Assembly (NCBI RefSeq): GCF_020921035.1
Contig: NC_063156.1
Location: 992,001 to 1,056,000 of the forward strand
Source: Rhodamnia argentea
Lineage: Eukaryota > Streptophyta > Magnoliopsida > Myrtales > Myrtaceae
DNA length: 64,000 nt
Direction: 5' to 3'
The position numbers were made by a program, and so were the translations under genes. The notes beneath the pieces were generated by a model that saw only the letters and a list, made by a program, of their open reading frames with translations, ran no database searches and had not been told where the DNA came from. Below, piece after piece: positions 22,839 to 33,810 of this stretch (positions are counted from its first letter, which is position 1; the number at the start of each line of letters is the position of its first letter).

Positions 22839-23473
22839 GTTGAAACCTCTAGAAGGTCTCCTCCTCACAATTTTTCATCTTCCAATTCACACATGATTGA
22901 GCAGTCTCTCTCCTCTTCTCCCGGCGATTGTAGAGGATCCAGAGTGCACCGCCTCTCCGGAGAAGAAGTTTTGAAGATTGTTCAGCAATGGCGACTTCAT
23001 CGATACTCGAGGTCATGAAGTCTTTCAACAAGTCATCCAATCATAGGCACTTCGTCTTAAGTCCTCCGACATCCTTGAGCACAATAGTCTGATTAAAATA
23101 CAACGTGTTAGTTGTCTCTTAATCTAGGTCTAGAGGTGAAGGTGGATTGAGAACACCACCGGCAGTGTCGCCGTCGCCGTAAAAGTTGCATGTTGCTGCT
23201 TGAGAAGTTGCTTGCCACAATCTAAGAGGTGGCCTGCTACCGGAGAGGTGGTTGGTCATGGCGGAGAGGCGTATGGGGCGTGGCGGAGAAGGGATGGCTT
23301 GAGCATGCAATTTACGATGTTATGAATAAGAGAAATCATGTCCGGCTCTATCCCACACCTCTCCTAGGATAATTTTATATCTATTAATTCCTTTTATTCT
23401 GTTCTGGACAACTATCAAACACAGGATATGACATATCCTATCCAAAATTTTATCCGGATGACCAAACACAGCT
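22472..23473. mobile_element. PIF/Harbinger-like non-autonomous TIR element
   Basis: The left end GGTTGCATTTGGTCATC and the right end, as reverse complement AGCTGTGTTTGGTCATCC, are inverted repeats. TTA flanks both sides (22469-22471 and 23474-23476), the target duplication of PIF/Harbinger. The element carries a long (CT)n tract and no recognisable transposase. Confidence 0.7.
22783..22836. repeat. (CT)n microsatellite
   Basis: Twenty-seven CT units inside the Harbinger-like element, flanked on both sides by 'gttgaaacct'. Confidence 0.95.
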
Positions 23474-23544
23474 TTAGAGTGTGAAGATAGAGCGAGCTTT
23501 TTTCAACATCATGTCATCAAAATGCACAAAAGCACTAGGACCGA

Positions 23545-23830
23545 CAACCATTAAAGTCTGGCTTAGAGAAAGAGAGCTTTTCCTTATTTCTGATCTTCTC
23601 TCCTAACTTTCTAATTATTGATGACATTCTAGTCATTCTTCCCAAGTCCCCATTCCTCTAATTTTAGTTTCTTCAAATATTTCGACAGGAAAATCATGAC
23701 ATCGGTTTAAAAATTTACAAACCGTAACAATGGCGAAATTACCTAAGGCAAGCCCTTGGTTAAATCTCATTTCAATAACATCACATGTACTAATATATAT
23801 GTTAAGCGGAACCACGCACCTTACGCATGT
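23545..23830 (+). repeat. Dispersed repeat pair, copy 2
   Basis: Partner of 1600-1910, same orientation, interrupted by small indels. Confidence 0.65.
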
Positions 23831-24256
23831 CGTGAGATTTTGTGAACCCTTGCCAACTATTCTAAAAATTTAAATAATCATATGAAAATGTGGTTTAATA
23901 GTTAGGTACTCTATCACATATAACCAACATGCCATACTCGTCATGTCCCTTAGTCCATAATCTCTACCCATTAGACTATCTCAAAAATTATCTTTTCAAT
24001 AAGTAAGTCAATAAAAGAGGCATTGCTTCAAAACATAAGGTGGAATCGAACGCCCACAACTACTTATGCTAATCGAGTTTCTTCGACAAATAGGCAACCA
24101 TAAATATTTGTGAATTATCTTTGTCGGCTTGAGATAGAGCAGATCCTTCCTCCTTTAGCAAACCAGCAACTTTAAGTCTAAATGAGAAGTAGAGCGTCTT
24201 TAAAAGGCTCTGACATTTGGGAGTTGTCTGCACCTAGCAAAGTGAACGCGAGAGGG

Positions 24257-25198
24257 TTAGGGTGTGCATGACAACACTTCTGCTTCAAAAATCAATTTCT
24301 GATCAAAAGTTGATTTTTCTACTTTTGCTCAAGAAGTTGACTTCTGATTAGAGAAATTCATTTGACAATGGTTGAAAATTTCTACTTCTGAAATATTATT
24401 AACACAAAATCTTTTATGAAAAATTATTGCTAGAGGCCGAAAAATTTCTACTTCATTTTTAAACTTTTTAAATTTCTTTTAAAAATAATTTTCATTATTA
24501 AAAATATTAATTACTTTTTAAAAATAAAAATTATTATTTATTTTTTACTTCAACGCCCGGAGACGACGACTCGATGGCAATGGCGGGTAGTGGTGGTCGC
24601 AGTAGTGGTCGGCGATTGTCAACGGTTGGTGGCCGTGGTGGAGGGAGAGGCGGTGGTCGACGGTTGGCGGTGGGGGGCGGTGATCGGTGGCCGACGGAGG
24701 TCCGTGGTGGTCGGTGGTCGGCGGTGGCGGTGGACGACAATGGGTGCGGCCGACGGAGGTGGGTGGTGGTTGGCAATGGGGGGCGGTTGGTGGGTGGCGA
24801 CGGTGGGCGGCGGCCTGCAGAGGTTTGCGATGGGCAACAACGAGTAATAGTCGGCAATTGGCGGTGGCCCCGAGCGGCGATGGATCGTTGTCGGTTGTGG
24901 TCGCCGGTTAGCGGCCCGGGGGCAGTGGGTGGCGGTTATCACGAGCAAGCGGTGGCGGCGTGAGGCGACAGCGGAGGTCAACGGTGGGCAGAAGCGTGCG
25001 TGGTTGAAAAGAGGGTGAGGCGAAAAGAGCATCTTGAATTGAGAGGCAATTTTTTTCAACTTCTCAAATTTAGGGAAAAATAACTTCAGAAATGAAAATT
25101 CACTTCAAAAATAAAAATTTTTACCAAACAAATTTTCGCTCCATAAGCACTTTTGGAGAAGAAATTCACTTCCAGAAGTGTTATCATGCGCACCATTA
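24257..25198. mobile_element. hAT-like non-autonomous TIR element with GC-rich core
   Basis: The left end 'gggtgtgcatgacaacactt' is matched by the right end in reverse complement ('tggtgcgcatgataacactt'). The outer parts are AT-rich. The core at about 24,570-24,970 is an imperfect GGT/GGC-rich tract that leaves frames open on both strands without being a gene. The hAT label rests on terminus style only. Confidence 0.65.
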
Positions 25199-25430
25199 AT
25201 AGTCAATGCTTAGACATAGTATGTACGTGTTTGTCAGAATTAAATACTGGTTAAATAATGAAAAAAGCAATGCTAAATCTTGCATTGGCATAATGTACAT
25301 ATCCATGATTTATCGAAGATTACAAAGGGTGTGCTGTCATTTTTAACAGGTAATATTTGGGCAAGTCACCTTTTTTATTTATGGAAGGTTGATTCAAGTG
25401 ATTGAAAATGGAACTACTCGTCACAAATGA

Positions 25431-25764
25431 GGGGAAATTGCCCCAACATTCATAGACCTATTATGCGGATGCTAATTCAATTCTCAACTTTTCAAATTTA
25501 CCAATTTAGTCCTGCTCATTGCGCGAATTTCAATCTAGTCCTTCCAACCAATTTTTTGCTATAAGTTGTTGGCGTGGCGGTATGCCATATAAGACGGCTA
25601 GTAATGACTAAACCGACATGTCGATAATTTTTTGCAACAATCGGTCGGAAGGACTACGGTGGAATTTTGCACAAATGTTTAGAACTAAATTGATAAAATT
25701 GAAAAGTTTAGGACTACATTGACATCCACACCATAGATTTACAATTGATTGGGTAAGAATTTCC
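25431..25764. mobile_element. Family-A palindromic TIR element, short
   Basis: About 334 bp with inverted ends ('ggaaattgccccaacattca' against 'ggaaattcttacccaatcaa'). Family marks 'caatttagtcct' and 'ggcgtggcggtatgcc' are present. It lacks the GC-rich core of longer copies. Confidence 0.7.
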
Positions 25765-26093
25765 CTTACAAACAACATTTTGCATAAACAAATAATCTGA
25801 CTGGATTAGAAACGTTTAAACGGGATATTTGTCATTTTGACCGATCTGATGCATCCTGCCAAGTTTTTCATTTAAAAGGTACTCTCAATTACGATTAATT
25901 TGTTTTCCCCGCGTGTCGCCGTGACGGGTTCATTTGGTGCACAAGACCCCTTTCCTGTTAATTCATGGAGAACACAAATGTCCTTTTCTTGTCATGGGAT
26001 TTACTCATCCAAGAGCAATGTTCTTTGTTTCAACAAGAGGTATTATCACGGACTGCACTGCAGTATGACACTTTATATAATCACTTTGGTATC

Positions 26094-26800
26094 GTAGCTG
26101 ACAAGCTGGCCATGGATCTTGATGAGGACCCACCCCAAATTCACTCCTGACCAGTGTAGTGACCAGGGAGATGTGCCTGTTGTCTTTCTTATCCAAGCTT
26201 GTCCATGGAGTTCTTCTATGAAGGAAAAGGAAAAGAAAAGGGGAAAAATCAGAAGCTTGTGCATGGATTTTCTTTCTTTTTTTCTAAAATGTCTGCCCCT
26301 CCAATCCCTTCCTTTTGAGGTATCGCGTAGGAAACATGTCACCACTCAGGAGTTCACATGTAAGCTTGACTTTTGTCGGACGCGAAAGACCTTGTTGGGG
26401 ACGAATTACGAGTTCACTGAATAGCCTCATTTTGCAAAATGACAATTTTGAATCCGCAGCAGTCCAGATGGCCGTGACCCTTGTGTCTGCATGTGTCCAT
26501 GCTGAAGAAAAATGGAAGTGGTGATGGATGAAAAAAAAAAATTTTGGCTTAGCCAACCTTAAAGTGGTGTCCAGTGATGTTGTTGAGATGCACGCAAGCT
26601 GTTTGTAGATATGCTTGATAGAGATGTTTCTCCGTTAGGATCGACTGTTGTTGCTGTGGGATTCAAATGCAAAGCCCAAGTAGCGTCAAGCTATTTCTGT
26701 CGTCTCGCTAATTTTTCCTCGTCACTGCCCTTTTCTGCTCTGATCTTTCTTTGCCTTTGCTATTCTTATTCTCAGATTTTGGAAATGACTGCCATGAATA
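26094..26800. repeat. Two-copy dispersed repeat, copy 2
   Basis: Partner of 4384-5157, same orientation, carrying a roughly 60-bp purine-rich insertion near 26215-26275. Minus-strand frame LSFCKMRLFSELV...DMFPTRYLKRKGLEGQ parallels copy 1. Confidence 0.75.
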
Positions 26801-26930
26801 TGACGGGGCTGAGGCTTCTATGTATGAGTCAACCCCTCAAGTACGTATCTCTTTCGACGCTGCTCTTTTATCCTCCTTATACATTTTGAATTACTAGCTT
26901 CTTCACGTGACAATAATAATCTGAGATGAT

Positions 26931-27185
26931 TTGTTGCTGCCCGATGAAACATTTGAAATTGGCCCATGTGAGGTAAAAGGTGAAACAAACTGCTTTGATG
27001 GTAAAGAGTGTTCTTCTTCATGGTCATCCTATGAGCAACAAGCGATTGAAATCGTTGCCACGATAAATTATGGCTTTGACTTTCGAACTGTTATTCCTGC
27101 CAAGAATATAGAAGCAGGAATACTAGTGTTGTCATCACGTTTGCTGCGCACGCTTCTCGCTTTAGTTTCATCGATCAGTTAGTAA
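26931..27185 (+). other. Unassigned open stretch near the MoCo-sulfurase-like gene
   Basis: A plus-strand frame (LLPDETFEIGPCEVKGETNC and on) of about 80 codons with protein-like composition but no family I recognise. It could be the tail of the repeat at 26094-26800, an exon remnant or chance. Confidence 0.25.
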
Positions 27186-27343
27186 ATGAGACGAGGAAAC
27201 AAGTTGGATTCATCAACTGGAACATGGTATGAGAAGAAGGTAAGTTTGTATGAAATGTGCTTGGTCTTGACTTCACGTACAGCCTTACAGGTCGAGAAAT
27301 TAATCCATTACATTGAGAAAATAAATAAATGGCTTTTCGGAGG

Positions 27344-29302
27344 CTAAACTTCGATAGTCTTCTGGTTCAGAGCAGTGTATCTCCATCTTTCCTTCTCCAC
27401 GAAATCTGCATCCAGAAACTGAGAAACAAATGCCCATAACTTGTACACGTCCTCGAAATCGGATAGGAAGGTAAGGGCTAAGGTGGCCACTGTTATGCCC
27501 TGATTGGCTTTGTCCTTCTTGTTCAACACAGCCACATTTGCTGCAGTCCCTCTCTTCTCTAGAACTTTCAATTTTTCCTCATTGTGCTTATCCGAGAAGC
27601 AGATGTGGCGCAAGAACCCATAGCTAAGAGATATGCCGCCTCTGTCGGCAAGCTTCTGCAAAAGAACAGGCTCTACCTTTTCCCCTTTCCAGTCAAACAC
27701 ATTGAATGCCAAAGCCGGTCCTCGATCGAATTTGACCTTCGGTCCATATATTCTGACCAGGCGAACACCTTCTGTGTTAGGATGCTCCAGTTTCAACATG
27801 GCATTCACAAGCCAGTTGATCAGGTATCTGGCTCTGTTGCTGATCAACGTCATTCCCAGTGAATCCACATGATCCAGACCCGCACAGTGGAGCTCCGTGT
27901 TTCCGTTGCCGCTGTTATTGCCAATATTTTGTGGGGCTTTGTCATCAGTCTTCTCTGATGAAACAATCTCAGAAATTTCTGGCTCTTTATTTTTGACGGG
28001 TGGTAGTTCAACAGGTTGGGAGAAAGAGGTTCCCTGTTGCTCAGAATCAGATGGTCCGCAATTCGTCTCAACAGGTATGGGACCTGAGAAAGAGTTTGAA
28101 TTCGAGTATGCCCGATCAAGTTCTGTGTCAGTACCAGAGGACTCATCTAGCGATTTCTCAGCCCGAACCAGACTGACAACTCCCATAGTGAGCGATGTTT
28201 CAAGGCTCGGAAGGGTGGATTTCTTGACGAAAAGGCATCCGAATCCTGATGGGTTCTCGCCAAATATTTTATAGAATGAGCAGATGATGAAATCTGGCTT
28301 AAACAAAGACAGACCAAAGCTATCCATGTCCTTCGGTCCCAGAGCACAAGCATCGAGCAAAACATGCCATCCATTCTCCTGTGCCATGCTCATCCACAGA
28401 TAAGGATATCTAGCCCCCGTCACTCTCGAATGGACGGGAAAGACAAAAAGTCCTCTCTTGTCTTTCTTTTTCTTCTTTCTAACAATCATCTTCCTCAACT
28501 TGGTCGATTGGATCCTGAGCCTCGGCCACGAGAACTCAGCCGACATTACTTTGGCTCCTCTCTTGGCGGAGCTGTTTACCATTGCTTCCACCGCCTCGCT
28601 CTCGTAGTCATAGACTGTCAGAAGCTTACGGCTGGATGGGAAGGGGTACGACTCTGCGAGGAGCTTAAAGGCCGACGTTCTGTTCGCAGTGAAGACCATG
28701 CAGTAATCACTCTGGGAGATGTTGAGAAAACCCATGATCCTTTTCTTCATCAATGATTCCAACTGTGACTCCCCGCCGCCCAGAAGCAGCCGAGTCTTGA
28801 GGCTCCCTGTCTTGTAAGATAAGCTAAAGAAGGGGAAATCTGGTTTGTACAGTGGAGACGAGGATGAACCAGCCTGTTGGGATCTTGAGTGTTCCTGGTT
28901 CTGCAATTGGGAATGAGAGAAGAGGCCTACGCCTATATAATCAAGACAGGTGTGATTGGAGATAGATAGGTGATAGTACTCCCGCGATCGGAGCTCGTCC
29001 ACCTGAACGGTCTCGGCGTATTGAGGATAGACCCTGGTGAACTCGGTGAACGATTCTTTCAGAGATGGGAGAGACTCATGGTTTGTGAATTGAGTATTTG
29101 GAAAGATAGAGGACGAAGTGGTGGTCGCGAAATCGCGCCGGCAAGCCGAGAAGGCGCTTCTCTGCTTGGGAACCGTGGAGGTCCGCTGCTCGGGCAGGCC
29201 GCCGAGCAGAGGCGACGGACAGCATCCATCAAGGCAAACCTGTTTCGCCACCCCCGCGCCGTCGCCAGAGGTCTGCATACTAGCCTCTGTTGTGGATTTC
29301 AT
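27344..29302 (-). CDS. Molybdenum cofactor sulfurase-like PLP-dependent protein (intronless)
   Basis: One uninterrupted 652-residue frame. It begins with the conserved N-terminal block of the plant family (CLDGCCPSP, residues 23-31) and then carries a class-V aminotransferase/NifS-like fold: a cofactor-loop region FTANRTSAFKLL near 204-215, Asp317 in LLDACALGP as likely pyridine-nitrogen ligand, and Lys345 in CSFYKIFGENPSGFG as the probable PLP Schiff-base lysine. Residues about 385-470 are a Ser/Glu-rich low-complexity insert. The C-terminal part (GISLSYGFLRHICF, 556-569) is also typical. Arabidopsis relatives are annotated as PLP-dependent transferase superfamily proteins; they lack the MOSC domain of true ABA3 MoCo sulfurase, so activity toward the cofactor is unproven. 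A TATA-like TTATATAC lies about 90 nt upstream of the ATG. No intact gene is close on either side. Confidence 0.93.
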   Translation of the reverse strand: MKSTTEASMQTSGDGAGVAKQVCLDGCCPSPLLGGLPEQRTSTVPKQRSAFSACRRDFATTTSSSIFPNTQFTNHESLPSLKESFTEFTRVYPQYAETVQVDELRSREYYHLSISNHTCLDYIGVGLFSHSQLQNQEHSRSQQAGSSSSPLYKPDFPFFSLSYKTGSLKTRLLLGGGESQLESLMKKRIMGFLNISQSDYCMVFTANRTSAFKLLAESYPFPSSRKLLTVYDYESEAVEAMVNSSAKRGAKVMSAEFSWPRLRIQSTKLRKMIVRKKKKKDKRGLFVFPVHSRVTGARYPYLWMSMAQENGWHVLLDACALGPKDMDSFGLSLFKPDFIICSFYKIFGENPSGFGCLFVKKSTLPSLETSLTMGVVSLVRAEKSLDESSGTDTELDRAYSNSNSFSGPIPVETNCGPSDSEQQGTSFSQPVELPPVKNKEPEISEIVSSEKTDDKAPQNIGNNSGNGNTELHCAGLDHVDSLGMTLISNRARYLINWLVNAMLKLEHPNTEGVRLVRIYGPKVKFDRGPALAFNVFDWKGEKVEPVLLQKLADRGGISLSYGFLRHICFSDKHNEEKLKVLEKRGTAANVAVLNKKDKANQGITVATLALTFLSDFEDVYKLWAFVSQFLDADFVEKERWRYTALNQKTIEV

Positions 29303-29390
29303 CTCAAAAGGGACTCAACGTAGCACTCTCTGTCTCTCTCATTGGTCTCTGATTCAAGATCTGTTTGCTTTGTTGAATCAGCTTTGATGG

Positions 29391-29398
29391 GTATATAA
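29391..29398 (-). promoter_or_regulatory. TATA-like box of the MoCo-sulfurase-like gene
   Basis: The minus strand reads TTATATAC here, about 90 nt before the ATG at 29302. That allows a transcription start about 30 nt downstream and a leader of roughly 60 nt. Assigned by position and sequence only. Confidence 0.45.
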
Positions 29399-29399
29399 C

Positions 29400-30712
29400 G
29401 ATGATTGATCGGCAAGAAAACCTCACGCGACCTCCCTTTTGTTTGTCGTCGGTGGTATGGACAGGGTAGCTGAAGATGATGGCGAGGCATTGATGTGAAC
29501 ACATTGAAAAAGTCTAAGCTGGGGTACCTGTTTGACCTTGTCCTTGGTCTATTCAAATCAACAAGGAAGGCATGGGGTCTTTCGTTTATGTCCCAGAAGG
29601 TATGGTGGCAACATCATTCGGGCCATTTGCCAGTCTAGGTGCATCGAGTGGTGGCCCTGCTTCTCATGGATTAAATTTGGGACATTAATCACAAGTTAGA
29701 CTCGTTGTGACCCCGTGCCGCGTCAATGTTATCATCAAGATGGCATTAGTTTGACGATATCTCGCCGCGATTTGGGCAATCTCGCTTGTACACGGAGACC
29801 GGGGCGAGTTGCATATTCTTAGATAATTTCCTCGATTCAGCGACCAATGCGGATTAAGTATTTGGAGAGTAATGCTTAACTCCATTCTTTGATCTACGAC
29901 ATTAGAATTGAGATAACCCATCAAACTAAAACAAGATAAAAATGTAGAAAAAAAATCGTTGGGGAGTCAAAACCAGGTCATGGTTGTTGAGGAAACCTTT
30001 CCTTTTTAGCTTTTGTTCTTTCTCGCTTTATTTTCCCTGCTGAGTTTGTGTTTTGCACTGCACGTCTTTGCTTTTTCAAAAGGCAGAGGGAGGGGAATCG
30101 AAAGGGACAAAAGCATTAGTGGACGACAAAGCGACCGGTATGCTGGCCGGCATCATCGATCTTGTCCAAAGGGAGACCCAGTTTAGCGTGCTTCCGATTT
30201 GATCAACGGCAATTAAATTACTAATCTGTCCCTTTTTCCATTTGCTCTTCCGGGATTAGGAGATTGAGCTTTGCTTCTTCAACCCCACATCTCTGTTTCC
30301 CTTGCAGATGAGCAAAACTGTCGCCAGTTTGAACCCTAATTGCGCAGAAAAAAGTCCGGAAAATGTCTCGTGGTCGATGACACACCATCGATGATCTCCG
30401 ATGATTCCGGCGTTTGACGAAGATGCAAGCGAAGCCGAGGCATTGGTTGTCCAAAAGGCCTCTTTTGGAGACCCTTTTCTCTGTGCTCGCTGGCTACCAC
30501 ACATCCTTAGCATGTAAGTTACTAAAAAGCAGATTTGATTTTGCTTTTCATGATTAGAAGTGGAGCCAAACCTTAAATAAGTTTAAGGCCAGAGGAATTA
30601 CTAAGCAACGTGACCATAATGCATTAAGAATGTTGGAATAATTAAAGCATGCTCATATCATATGATTAGCAACAGTTAATCAGTGATGAAATCATGTGTA
30701 CTTGATTCTTGG
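29400..30712. other. Intergenic, nothing assigned
   Basis: Upstream region of the MoCo-sulfurase-like gene beyond its TATA-like box. Short frames only; none has family features. Confidence 0.5.
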
Positions 30713-31327
30713 GGAAAATTATCTAGAAAGTTTTAAATCTATTGTCATTTTTGCTAATTCAGTCATAAATTTTTTAATTTTTTCAATTGAATCTTAAACT
30801 TTTTCACATTTTGCCAATTGAGTCCATTTGGCTAATTTTGACAGAAAATCGCTAATATGGACGCCGGCCATCCTACGTGGTCGACCTTGGCGACCGATCA
30901 GAGACGAAGACAGCAAGGTTGACCTCACTAACCTCTAGTGAAGCTTGCCCCTCTAGCCACCGGGGGAGGCTCGACCTTTGCCGAATTGGCCTTAGGCGAG
31001 CTCGTGGTCAGCAAGGTGGACCTCGCCGGCTCTCGCATCTTGGCCGGTCATCTACCATCGTTGAGACTCGACAATGAGCTAGAGGAAGAATGGAAGAAAA
31101 AAATAATAAAAAATTAAAAATATATTTTTAAAAATTATCTATGTCGAGCTCTGTCTTGCCACGTAAGACGGCTAGCATTCACATAAGCGATTTCCGATCA
31201 AAATTAACCGGATGGATTCAATTGGAAAAGCTTACAATTGTTTAGGACTCAATCGACGTAATTAAAAGATTTAGTACTGAAGTGGTAAAAGTGCAAATAG
31301 GACTAGGATTTTTTTGGCCAATTTTCC
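30713..31327. mobile_element. Family-A palindromic TIR element with GC-rich core
   Basis: Ends 'ggaaaattatctagaaagtt' and, in reverse complement, 'ggaaaattggccaaaaaaat'. The core at about 30,865-31,080 is GC-rich ('ctcgccggctctcgcatc'). Confidence 0.8.
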
Positions 31328-32489
31328 ATTGATTCTTGAACAGCAGTTCTAACATTTGGTGTGAGTATATGTCCTCAGTATATAAAACTCAAGGTCAAGG
31401 GCGACTCTTGCGAGGTTATTGGCTGTCCACACTCTTGGAAAAAGAGTATACTTTCGGCAATACATTTGATTATCCTTTTTAGTAGCAAAGCATGGAGATG
31501 ATCCTTAATTCTATGAGAAAGAAAAGGATCTCTTCACCGGCGTCCGTGCTTTGACTGCGTAAGTAGAATTAGTATTAGCTGGCAACGCCAGAACTTTAAT
31601 TAAATTAATGCAATCCCAGCTCTAATTATTTCATAATTTCCTGATTAGTAGAAGGGACGTTTGGATTCCCACCTTTAGCGTCCAGCCCAAGCCAAGGGAC
31701 TCCCAATGAATCATCATCCGTCACACGCGAAGGGGTTTCAATGGTTCAATTCGATTCGAATTTCTAATAAATATTTGAATTGAACGGAACCGCTAGGATA
31801 GCCGCTTGCTCCAAACCAAAACCTTTTCGCTTCTTTTCAATGCGATAAGATAAAAGGTACAGGAAATCTTCTAAGTCATTCGCTTCTTAGCGGCGTGCAT
31901 TCCATCATGTTATGTGTTACGATATCGTGCGAAGAAAAAATCAGGCACGAGTTGAACCTGAATAGAGACGGCTCTCTTTTGAGTTTATAAGATTAAGCTT
32001 TTAATTGACAGATTCGACGTATTGTTTGTTCCGTTTGATTAAAGTTAATTATAGCATCGGACACCAACGACAAGACCCATTCCCATGCTGATTCTTGTTC
32101 TTGGTATTACCCAAGTCAGGCCGAGCAAAATTCATTTGGACATTCGATGTGACGTTGGACAGGCGTGTCACTATGTAACATCATGTCATGTAGAGTGGGG
32201 AGGGACGTGTAGGTAGGGCATGGACCAAAAGCAAAGGACGTGGAAGGAAGGGTCCCGGAGAGTCACGAGGGGCGAGGGACAGGGGTCTTCAATTCAATCA
32301 TAGTAGCTGCCCAGCCTAGTCGTGGTCGGCCCTCCCGAATTGATGAACCCGGTCTGTGTACGTCGAAACGGGTCATTAGGGTTTCGATACGTATGTCGGG
32401 ACAGGTGTTCCGTTGAGTTGCGTGGCCATTCTTGAGGACCGAAAGACCAAGGAGAGAAGAAAATGAAAAGGAAAGCAACGAAAAAAAAA
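31328..32489. other. Intergenic, nothing assigned
   Basis: Mixed-composition sequence without a supported gene or repeat partner in the window. Confidence 0.45.
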
Positions 32490-33810
32490 GGAAAAAAAAA
32501 TCTCAATTTGTTATAATTATGTCGATTCAATTATAAACTTTCTAATTATACTGCTTAAATCCTAAATATTCTCATAATTTATCAATTGAGTCCTTTCTAT
32601 CGAAAATCGCTAACGTGTACGCCGATCATCCTACTTACATGACGTGACCAACGTGCACGTTGACAATTTCTAAAAAAAAAAAAATTCAAACTTTATTTCT
32701 TTTTTTCATTGTTTTCTCTTTACCATTCATTTTGGGCGGCGAGGGTTGCGGCCCTCCCGTGATTTGGGCGAGGCCTCACCTAGGGCTATTGTTGCCTTGT
32801 CGGATTTGGGGAAGGCCTATCTCGCCCACGACCGTGAGTGAAGACCACAACCATTGCCGGTGGATGGCGAGGCTACGATGGCCTCACCTATGGCCGACCT
32901 AAGGCCTTCGAGGCACCGCTGGCCACGAGCAAGGGCTTGGTGGCCCTCATCTGCAATGAAAGGAAAAAAATAAGTAAATAAAGTAAAGGAAAGAAATGGG
33001 AAAATATTAAAATATTAAAAAAAATTACATCGGCGCCGGTCGTACCATGTAAGATGATCGGAATCTACCTCAGCGATTTTTTACCAAAAATTGGCTAGAT
33101 TGAATACATTGGCAAATAGTCAAAAGGTCAAGGAAAAATTTCAAATAAGAGCTGAAGTGCCCTCATTTTCTCAAATAAGGGCATGAAGTGAACTTTGTTT
33201 CAAATAAGGACTTGAACTAGCCAAAAAGACTCATAAAAGGGCTTGATATGGAGGACATTCTTGTCATTTTGCTTCTTTTTACAATTTATTTTCTTTTTGT
33301 CTTTTCCTTCCAATATTCTTTTAAGAATTAAGAAAATAAAAAATATATATACACACAGGCGGGAGTGTGGTCCCCACCACCGGTGGGGGCGTCGGCACCT
33401 CGACAAGGGCCGTCGACTTCGCCAAAAATAAGCGAGGGCATGCTAGCCCTCGCACCAAAACTGGATGAGGGTCGCCGGCCCTCGCATAGGCCCAGGCGAG
33501 GGTTGCCGACCCTCACCTTGACCAAGGTGATACCCATACCCTCTCCTGGTTGTAGTGGGGGAAAAAAAAAAAAAGGAGAAATGACGAAAATACCTTTTAG
33601 GCCAAACCTTTTTTGAGACTCCATAGCCACTTCAGTTCCTTTTTTGAAACTGCTATGTCACTTGGGGCTCTTATTTGAGAAAACAAGAACACTTCGGATC
33701 CTTATTTGAAGTTTTCCCGAAGGTTAATGATTAAATTAACACATTTAAAAGATTTATGACTAAATTGACAAAAATGTAGTATGTTTAGAACTTTTTTGCT
33801 ACTTTTTCCC
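32490..33810. mobile_element. Family-A palindromic TIR element split by another element
   Basis: The left portion (32490-33131) has the standard family order and a GC-rich core at 32,735-32,950. The right end resumes at 33720 and finishes 'cttttttgctactttttccc' at 33810, complementary to the left terminus. The intervening 33132-33719 is a later insertion. Confidence 0.8.
33132..33719. mobile_element. Nested TIR element with 8-bp target duplication
   Basis: 588 bp. Terminal inverted repeats of about 60 bp: left 'ggaaaaatttcaaataag', then 'gaagtgccctcattttctc'; the right end reads the same in reverse complement with few changes. 'aaggtcaa' at 33124-33131 and 'aaggttaa' at 33720-33727 form an 8-bp target duplication with one mismatch, as for hAT elements. 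The inside has a GC-rich stretch at 33,355-33,540 and no transposase. Confidence 0.8.

Noticed and set aside
24534..25059. Long open frames on both strands (107-146 codons) in GC-rich sequence
   Set aside because: They mirror each other in an imperfect GGT-rich tract inside a TIR element; peptides are Pro/Arg or Gly/Arg low complexity with no domain.
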